From Typhlomys cinereus (lineage: Eukaryota > Chordata > Mammalia > Rodentia > Platacanthomyidae), in NCBI GenBank assembly GCA_023101885.1, contig JALPQD010000914.1, positions 208,501-272,500 on the forward strand: a stretch of 64,000 nt of DNA. Direction: 5' to 3'. A model generated the notes under the pieces. The model saw nothing but the letters and a program-made list of their open reading frames with translations. It was not told the DNA's origin and made no database searches. The position numbers and the translations under genes are program-made. This document shows, in pieces, positions 57,437 to 64,000 of the stretch. The number at the start of each line of letters is the position of its first letter. Position 1 is the first letter of the stretch.

Positions 57437-58289
57437 CTCTTTGAGCTGCACCTTGGCAAACTCCCTAACGCCGGCACGCGGGATTCTGAAGGACCTGTCT
57501 GATCTCCCCACCCTGAGCCTCTCTGCAGGAAGGAGGAGATGGGGAGCCCAGGAAGGTGTGCAGGACACGCGGGGTGCTCTCCACCACCCCTCTCTGCTCA
57601 GAGAGGACGCCGCAGGGAGGAGCCGCCAAAGCTGTGGGCAGCCTAGGCAGTCCACATCGCTCCCTTTCCTGGGGTGTTCCCAGAGCCGGGGGTCCCCACA
57701 CCATTCCTGGGTCAGCAGATTAGGCTCAGTTTCTCCGACCACGTGACCCTGCTGGCCTCTCCCTGGGAGGGCAGGCCGACCCCCAGGGTCCAGCTAAGCC
57801 TGCTGCCTGCTTCCTGCAAGATCGCCCCTAGTGCAGAGGCCTTGGGGAAATGGGGCAGCATGTTCTTGACCCCCTCAGGGGCCCAGTGCTCCCCACTGTG
57901 AGCCAGGGGTCATTCTGAGCCAGACCACTCTCAGCCGAAACCAACACAGACCCAGCTGTGGCGGAAGTGCTTGGGAGAATGCTCAAGGAAGAAGGACCGG
58001 GTGGATGCTTCTTTGAGCATAACAAGCGCAGGCCCCACAGCTGGCCGTGGGGGACGGGTCTCCCCCGGCTGTGTTTCTGTACTGGTCACACTCGCTGCAG
58101 GAAGACCATGCAGCTCATGCGACCCATGCAGGTCTGGCTTTGTGTCCCCGGGAAGGGTCTGGATGAAACCAGTGGACACCCCCAAAGAACTGGAGAGGCA
58201 GAAAGCTTGGGAGACAGAGGTGTCAAATCGCACCTGCGTCTGGAGGCTCACCGCTGAGATAGGCGGGTCCTTAAATAAAGTGGCTGGAA
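57437..58289. other. Possible intron or upstream sequence, nothing firm
   Basis: Minus frames of 111 and 106 codons overlap plus frames. On the plus strand, 58162-58250 reads as a charged stretch (KPVDTPKELERQKAWE) inside a 220-codon frame, but without splice support. Confidence 0.3.
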
Positions 58290-58680
58290 GAAGCCTTGTA
58301 TGGTCACGGTGGGTCTCGGGGCGCCTCTGCCGCGCTCAGCATCCTCGCCCGCCCTGCAGTCCACGCCCTGCCAGCAGAGCTAATTATAACACATCCAGTA
58401 ATCCCAGGGCGGCTCCAAGGTCGCGCAGCTGCTGGGGAGCTACTTCATGGGGGCTCAGGAGCGCCCGGGAAACTGCTGACACCACCGCCCCATTCCTCGG
58501 CTGGGAAAGGAGGCGCTTCCGGCTGTGGCCGACTCCCGAGCAGGGCGTCCAGCTGACGGGGTTCACCCCGCAGGGCCCCCGCTGGGAAGCAGGGTGGCGG
58601 AGGCTGGAGCTGGCGCACAGTTCTGAGAAATGACGCCATCGGAGCCTGGTCAGCGCGGGACGTCCAGGGCAGGCCGAGCG
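58290..58680. promoter_or_regulatory. CpG-containing, possibly regulatory segment
   Basis: CpG-rich for the region, with an AT-rich core GCTAATTATAACACATCC at about 58379-58396 that includes a TAATTA homeodomain-type site. Could be an enhancer or a promoter; no direct evidence. Confidence 0.25.
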
Positions 58681-59896
58681 GCCCCTGCATGAGGTCATCA
58701 TCGCCCACTAGCCCAAAACGGTAACCAACGCAACTCCCAGAAAGCAGCGAGAAGAGCGAAGGCTCAGAGGGGGAAAAGTAAAATTGCCTCTTCCATCTGT
58801 GAATTCAGGTAGTGGGGGCCTCGGGCCACACAAGTGCTTCCAGAAGGATCCAGGGAGCTTCAAAGCAGCCTGAGGTGCTAGGCCTGGAAGTCAGCACGTC
58901 TCCTCTGCGGTGGAGACCTGGCCCAGACTGTCCCACATAGGCGACGGCCATGTGTCACAGTCCCAGTTTGTCCCCAGTGCCAGACTCACTCTGCTGACCA
59001 CGCGCTGCACACACACGCACGAGCCAGCCAGGCACGGAGGCCAGGACATAGCCACAAGCCCCACTAGTCACCCAAGAGTGGATGGCATCCTCATTGCCTC
59101 CGAGTCACCCTTGGGACATTCTCCCTCTTTCCGGGTACACCAGGGTCTTGCAGTGCCTTGGGCTGGGTGCTGTGGAGGGACCAGGGCTGGGCAGAGGAGT
59201 GGTCAGAGCCCCGGCATCCCTGGCGTGCTGGAAGCTGGCCCTGAAGCTCGCCTCTGCACACCCAGCCACCTCCCCACTCGCCCCCGGCCTGGGTGGCGGG
59301 GGCTGCTGGACTCGAAGCTCAGCGTGTGGTCTACATGTTTGCATTTTCCTGATATACCTGTTGACTCCTCACCCCCAAGGATACGCTGATAGGAGAGGGA
59401 CCTTTGGGAAGTGGTGGGTCGTGAGGGTGAAGCCCCCACAAAGCAGGCTGCTGCCTGTGATGTTGCGCCTCGACTACTGACCCGGTCAGATTTAGAATCA
59501 CCATGGAAACGCACCTCCACGTGTGGCTATGAGAAGGTTTCTAGGCTGAGTGAACGGGCAGCAAGACCCACCCTGGGGGTCCTGAGCTGAGAACGAGGGA
59601 CCAGCCAGCAGCCGAGCACAGCGGTCATCGCGCCATCTCCCGACTGCCTCGCGCTCCTGCCAACAGGCTTCCCTGCCATGAAGGACGAGCCTCAAACCAT
59701 GCATCCCAGGAGCCCTCCTTCTGCCTTCAGTGGTTTCTGCCAGGCACTTTATCATGGTGCTGAGAAAAGTAACGTGGCCCCCTTACAAGAAGAACCCCAC
59801 GGCGTTCCCCTCCGCATCAGGGTGCAGCAAGGACGCGCCATCTGTGGAGAAGGTGACCCTGTGCTAGACACAGAACCTCAGGATGCTTTGACTTTG
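58681..59896. other. No supported gene
   Basis: Unique sequence with frames up to 159 codons and no recognised domain. The left end of the SINE target duplication lies at 59882-59898. Confidence 0.35.
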
Positions 59897-60152
59897 GCCT
59901 GTAGAGATGGCTCAGGGGTTACACCTCTGCCTCACAAGCAGAAGGTCTTGAGTTCAGATCCTGGAGTCCACCTAAAACGGCCAGGCAGAAATGTTGGTGG
60001 CCTGTACTTCTAGCCCTGGAAGGCGGAGCCCGGGAAACTCCAGAGCAAAGCAGAGGGGTAGCACAATCCAGGGTGATTCCCGAAGTCACCCTTGGATCTC
60101 TACAGGCACAGGCACACGTGTGCGTGCACACACACCACACACACACACACAC

Positions 60153-60183
<31 letters not shown>

Positions 60184-60184
60184 C

Positions 60185-60256
<72 letters not shown>

Positions 60257-60308
60257 GAGACACACACATGCAAAAATAAAATTTTAAAAATACTATATTC
60301 ATTAAAAA
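59897..60308 (+). mobile_element. tRNA-derived B2-like SINE, copy 5, with target duplications
   Basis: CTGTAGAGATGGCTCAGGGG head (A box), GGTCTTGAGTTCAGATCCTG (B box), body CTGGAAGGCGGAGCCCGGGA and GGTGATTCCCGAAGTCACCC, then a CA tail ending in AAAATAAAATTTTAAAAATA. Near-perfect duplications of GATGCTTTGA(CT/TC)TTGGC flank it at about 59882-59898 and 60309-60325, so this copy is well delimited and fairly young. Confidence 0.9.
60105..60265. repeat. (CA)n with CACACCACAC interruptions in a SINE tail
   Basis: Alternating (CA)n runs separated by CACCACACACC; grown from the tail of the SINE at 59897. Confidence 0.95.
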
Positions 60309-60561
60309 GATGCTTTGATCTTGGCTTCGGCCTTCAGAGCCAAGCCGCTCGCCCACGCATTTTGCTCCCGCCCCCTAGATGAGGTCTGATGCAGAGCAGG
60401 GCGGAGACCTTTCATCCCAAGGGACAGCTGACCCCGCGGGAGCAGCGGGGGCCCAGCCGCTGCTCCCCTTCTATTCCTAGGACTCAGCTGCTGGTGTGAT
60501 TCACACCGGCACCTGTCAGCGAGATGTGACTCAGCCAGTGTCCCTCAGCCCGGGCCCCATC
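60309..60561. other. No gene recognised
   Basis: Unique sequence beginning with the right-hand SINE target duplication. Confidence 0.4.
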
Positions 60562-60948
60562 TCACCTGCCCAGAGGCCAGCTGGGTGTCCCCACACACCC
60601 ACACTCCGCCTGTGCCCTTCTCACTCGCTCTACCCAGCTGCATGGCACGGCCTCCTCCTGGTGCGTGCCCTCTGCGCAGGCCCTGAGCCGCCCTGTTCCC
60701 AGGACGACCTCGCTGTAGACGAAGGTGGACCCGAGCCGGCAGCCCTGTGCGGCCCGGCAGGCTCCAGCCACACGGGCAAAGTGGAGGACGCGCCGTGCCC
60801 TTGGCAGGTGGTCAGTGCAGCACTGCTCCTTGACGATTGCCACCTTGCCTGGCTCCTGGCTGCTCCTTCCGTGGCTGACCCTCTGCGTCCCCAGGAAGCC
60901 AGAGCCCGGCGCTGGCCCAGGCGATGTCCTTACAGTCAGCTGCTGCAT
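60562..60948 (-). CDS. Weak minus-strand coding candidate
   Basis: A 128-codon minus frame with mixed composition (KVAIVKEQCCTDHLPRA, then a cysteine- and arginine-containing C-terminus). The IVKEQCC string superficially recalls an insulin A-chain, but the cysteine spacing does not fit. Long plus-strand frames cover the same DNA. No splice or promoter support. Confidence 0.12.
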   Translation of the reverse strand: MQQLTVRTSPGPAPGSGFLGTQRVSHGRSSQEPGKVAIVKEQCCTDHLPRARRVLHFARVAGACRAAQGCRLGSTFVYSEVVLGTGRLRACAEGTHQEEAVPCSWVERVRRAQAECGCVGTPSWPLGR

Positions 60949-61283
60949 GTGACCTGGAGCTCAGCCTCCCCCAACCCAGGCCGGCAGGAAGCAGAGAAGG
61001 CGGGAGACGGGATAACAGTTCCTGTGGTGGCCGCTCCTTGTACTCCTGCTCCTTCCAGACGCGCCGTGCGGAACCCCCAGAGGGACAGGAATGGGCCCTT
61101 GGGCCAGCCTGGACCCCCACATGCATGTACGAAGGCCCTGAGAAGCCAGGAACCAGGGGCCGGAGCCACCACAGTGCAGAGCTGCACAGGTCTAGGACGC
61201 CAACAGAGGCTGCCTCACTGCGACCCTCCCAAGGTCCTGACTCCACCCCCCCCAGCAGCCTCAACAAGCCTGTCTCCTTCCTC

Positions 61284-61722
61284 GCCTGGGAAGCCTGTCT
61301 CCATGCCGGGGAAGCCTCCATCTCCACGCCCGGAAGCCTCCATCTCCACGCCCGGAAGCCTCCATCTCCACGCCCAGGAAGCCTCCATCTCCACGCCCGG
61401 AAGCCTCCATCTCCACGCCCGGAAGCCTCCATCTCCACGCCCAGGAAGCCTCCTCCATCTCCACGCCCGGGAAGCCTCCTCCATCTCCACGCCGGGGAAG
61501 CCTCCATCTCCACACCGGGGAAGCCTCCATCTCCACGCCGGGGAAGCCTCCATCTCCACGCCCGGGAAGCCTCCTCCATCTCCACGCCCGAAAGCCTCCA
61601 TCTCCACACCGGGGAAGCCTCCATCTCCACACCGGGGAAGCCTCCATCTCCACGCCCAGGAAGCCTCCATCTCCACGCCTGGGAAGCCTCCATCTCCACG
61701 CCAGGGAAGCCTGCCTGCGGCT
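61284..61722. repeat. About 22-bp minisatellite, about 20 copies
   Basis: GGAAGCCTCCATCTCCACGCC repeated with 1-3-bp length variation (CCCGG, CCCAGG, CCGGGG, occasional extra CCTCCT). Irregular lengths keep different frames open at once, producing plus frames of 427 and 417 codons and a 321-codon minus frame. Confidence 0.95.
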
Positions 61723-63212
61723 CTGTTGCTTTCCTTCCAGCGCCTTCGCTGCCCTCAAGCAAGGTGTGGGCTGACATAGCATCGGCAGAAACACCTGGGA
61801 CACGGATGGCGAGTCACCCCGGAAAGCTCCAGAAAGCTCTCAGCGTGCAGCGAGCCCGAGGCTGTCGGAACCACAGGTCAGGTGAAGAGAGAACTGTGGG
61901 CACAGGCTCCGGGCATTCAAGAGCAGGCGGGAACGGGAAGGGAGCTGAGGGCAGCGCCCCTCAGCACGTGTGGTTTGCCCTCCAGATCCCCACCACTGGG
62001 TCACATCACGATGACCTCACACCATCCAAGACCGGCTGGGTTCCAAGGCCAGTGCCCCTGATCTACCCCACGCCGGCCTGTCCCCCACCAGCACCCCAAC
62101 CCCTAGAAGAGAGTCAGGAACCAAGACAGCCAAGGAACAGAGGTGAGAGGAGACAGACACGCTCCTCAGACGTCTGACAAGGAAGCCGTGAAATGAAACC
62201 ACGAGCAGACGTTTATGAAAATGTAAACTTCTGCTTGAGAGGAGGTGGGCGTCCTGTGCCAGTGGTCAGCTGTGTGCGTGAAGATGCCGCCAGCGGCTCA
62301 TCGATCGCGAGGGTCTCCTCCTGGGAGCGTCCGAGACCCAGACTTCCTTCCCTGGTGCTCCGCAGGCGCCCTGCCTCAAGGCCCAAAGCGGCTGCTGCTG
62401 CGCCTTCTCTCTCGCTACTTTCCAACTGTTGGGAGTTGGTCTGTCCAGAACTCACCTATCATATGTCGTGGGGGTGAGGGGCAATAAGGAACAAGGAACC
62501 CTTGCCTGTCCCCCTCCCCCGCCAGAGAGAGGCACCTCCAAGGCCCCTGACCCTGCCTGTGGAGCCACCGCCCGCCCATGACTGCGCCCGCGTGCACGGC
62601 TCCTGGACCCTGTCTGCTGTCCTCTAGGAGTCAGACAAGAAGCCACCTGCTGGCCAGGAGGGACCGTTCTCTGGGGGACGGCTATCCCACCCTGAGCGTG
62701 GCTGGCCCCGCGCCCGTGTGAGCCACGTGAGGCCATGTGAGCCACGTCTCAGGCCCCAGCCGGGAATGACCACAGGCCGCAGTGCCACGTAGCAGCTCGA
62801 GGTCCTGGCCAGCCCCAGCCTCACCCTCAAAGCCTCGCCCTGTGTCTACTAACAACATAGGACAGGCTGCCACCTGCCTGCGACACCCGACAGGCAGAAG
62901 CTGAAAAGAAATGCATGATGGTCGCTGAGGACAGAGGCCCCCAAAACAGAACCGAGCCCTTCCCCTGAAAATAGAGCTGAGCCGCTGCAGCATGGGGCTA
63001 AAACACGGTTTTTCTCACTCACGAGCTGAAAAATTAATTCAGGAAAACTGCAGTCAATCCTGTCAACGTCAGATTGGGGGGGGGGTCCCCTTGAGAAGCG
63101 CCACACACGTGGCTAAGATGCAGCACCAGCCCCCATCCCCACAGACCTCTGCCACAGCCCTTGGCACATGGGGCCACGTGCAAGAAGGAGGCAGAGGGGC
63201 CAGTCGTGCAGA
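61723..63212. other. Unique sequence, no supported gene
   Basis: The plus frame from the minisatellite runs on to 62177 without new features. An AT-richer single-copy patch at 62965-63070 (AAAAATTAATTCAGGAAAAC) might be conserved non-coding DNA. Confidence 0.35.
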
Positions 63213-63487
63213 GGACAGAGCAGGGGGGGAGAGGGGAGAGGGAAGGAGAGAGGGAGGGAGAGGGAGGGAGAGGGGGGAGGGGGGGCAGAGGGGGGATAGA
63301 GGCGTACGAGAGGATGGAGATTGAGGGAGATGTGTAGGAGAGTAAGAGAGCAAGCAAGAGAGAGAGCGAGAGAGAGGGAGGGAGAGAGACAGAGAGGGGG
63401 GAGAGCCAAAGAGCGAGGAGAGAGAAGAGAGAGAGGAGAGCGAGAGAGGGAGGAGAGAGACAGAGAGAGGGGGGAGAGCCAAAGAGC

Positions 63488-63520
<33 letters not shown>

Positions 63521-63890
63521 AGACAGAGAGAGAGTGAGGGAATGGGAGGAGAGGGGTGAGAGAGATAGTAGAAGAGAGGGAGAGGGAGAGAAGAGGGAAG
63601 AGAGAGGGAGAGAGAGGGGGAGGGAGAGAGAGGGGGGAGAGAGGGAGGAAGAGAGAGGGAAGGATAGAAAGAGAGAGGGAGAGGGAGGGAGAGGAGGAGA
63701 TAGTAAGATAGCGGCAAGAGAGAGATCGAGAGAGAAGGGAGGAGAGATACAGGAGAGAGGGGGAAGCCAAAGAGCGAGAGAGAGAGAGGGAAGGAGGGGA
63801 GAGAGCAAAAGAGCAAGAGGGGGGAGGGAAAAAGGGAGGGAGAGAGAGAGAGAGAGCAAGAGAAAGAGAGAGACACACACACAGAGAGAG
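63213..63890. repeat. Polypurine (GA)n-type tract, about 680 bp
   Basis: Almost all G and A on the plus strand, with GAGAGCCAAAGAGCGAG recurring near 63400, 63474 and 63765. It is the mirror image in composition of the CCCTCC tract at 24955. The serine/leucine/proline minus frames up to 288 codons are compositional. Confidence 0.95.
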
Positions 63891-64000
63891 AGCATTCCAC
63901 GGTCCCATGGTGGCTATGACCGCATCGGGGACGTGGATGTTCCTGGCTGAAGAAGTCTGAAAAGCAGCATCTTGGAAGACAGACTGTTCAAACGAGGGGG

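Noticed and set aside
60562..60948. Insulin-like peptide (IVKEQCC string)
   Set aside because: The conserved cysteine spacing of the insulin A-chain (CC-x3-C-x8-C) is absent.
60496..62177. Two overlapping plus frames of 427 and 417 codons
   Set aside because: They owe their length to the 22-bp minisatellite and overlap in different phases; their unique parts have no recognised domain.
63034..63900. 288-codon Ser/Leu/Pro minus frame
   Set aside because: Pure compositional read-through of the polypurine tract.

Overview
The window is nuclear DNA from a mammal, most likely a muroid rodent. It holds SINE fragments of rodent types I recognise: B3-like copies ending at 8922 and 19491, an RSINE1/B4-like copy at 35541-35758, and ID-like tRNA-derived copies at 33428-33503 and around 1130-1320. 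Five copies of a further tRNA-derived, B2-like SINE have a body I do not recognise from mouse or rat. B1 is almost absent. I cannot name the species; a muroid outside the mouse/rat lineage is my best guess. The six-frame reading gives no operons, ribosome-binding sites or bacterial gene density, and I found no tRNA or rRNA gene.

No protein-coding gene can be called with confidence. Almost all long open frames are either tandem repeats read through (for example the 460-codon minus frame at 42113-43495 and the two plus frames of more than 400 codons at 60496-62177) or chance frames in GC-rich DNA. The best coding candidate is a minus-strand terminal-exon-like segment at 57420-57124. It has a good splice acceptor, 98 codons, a stop, and a downstream AATAAA on the same strand. 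Two weaker minus-strand candidates lie at 20466-20290 and 60948-60562. CpG-rich segments at about 3285-3530, 28640-28930 and 58290-58680 could be promoter-type islands.

The main feature is an unusually dense series of tandem repeats, roughly 25 arrays in 64 kb. From left to right the main ones are: a 30-bp array (1154-1303), a 33-bp array (2752-2890), a 15-bp minisatellite (7026-7910), GAT/GGT-type trinucleotide DNA (16826-17780) split by an LTR, a ~30-bp array (17815-18775), a polypyrimidine tract (24955-25340), a 35-bp array (31818-32070), a complex TG array (32581-33335), a 2.1-kb GGAT/GGCT array (41315-43420), a 36-bp array with higher-order structure (47773-48590), a 31/32-bp GC-rich array (48671-48968), a ~22-bp array (61284-61722) and a polypurine tract (63213-63890). 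This density and the GC richness suggest a subtelomeric or similar GC-rich, recombinogenic region (inference).

The most informative observation is that some of these arrays sit inside mobile elements. The 30-bp array is an internal expansion of an ID-like SINE. The 31/32-bp array is an internal expansion of an LTR (48583-49195) whose unexpanded relative lies on the minus strand at 11637-11968. A third LTR at 55205-55636 shows an early stage of expansion in the same segment. Copies of two other LTR-like repeat families also occur (16937-17405 and 54246-54650; 12195-12545 and 36725-37110), with an L1 fragment near 33955-34145.
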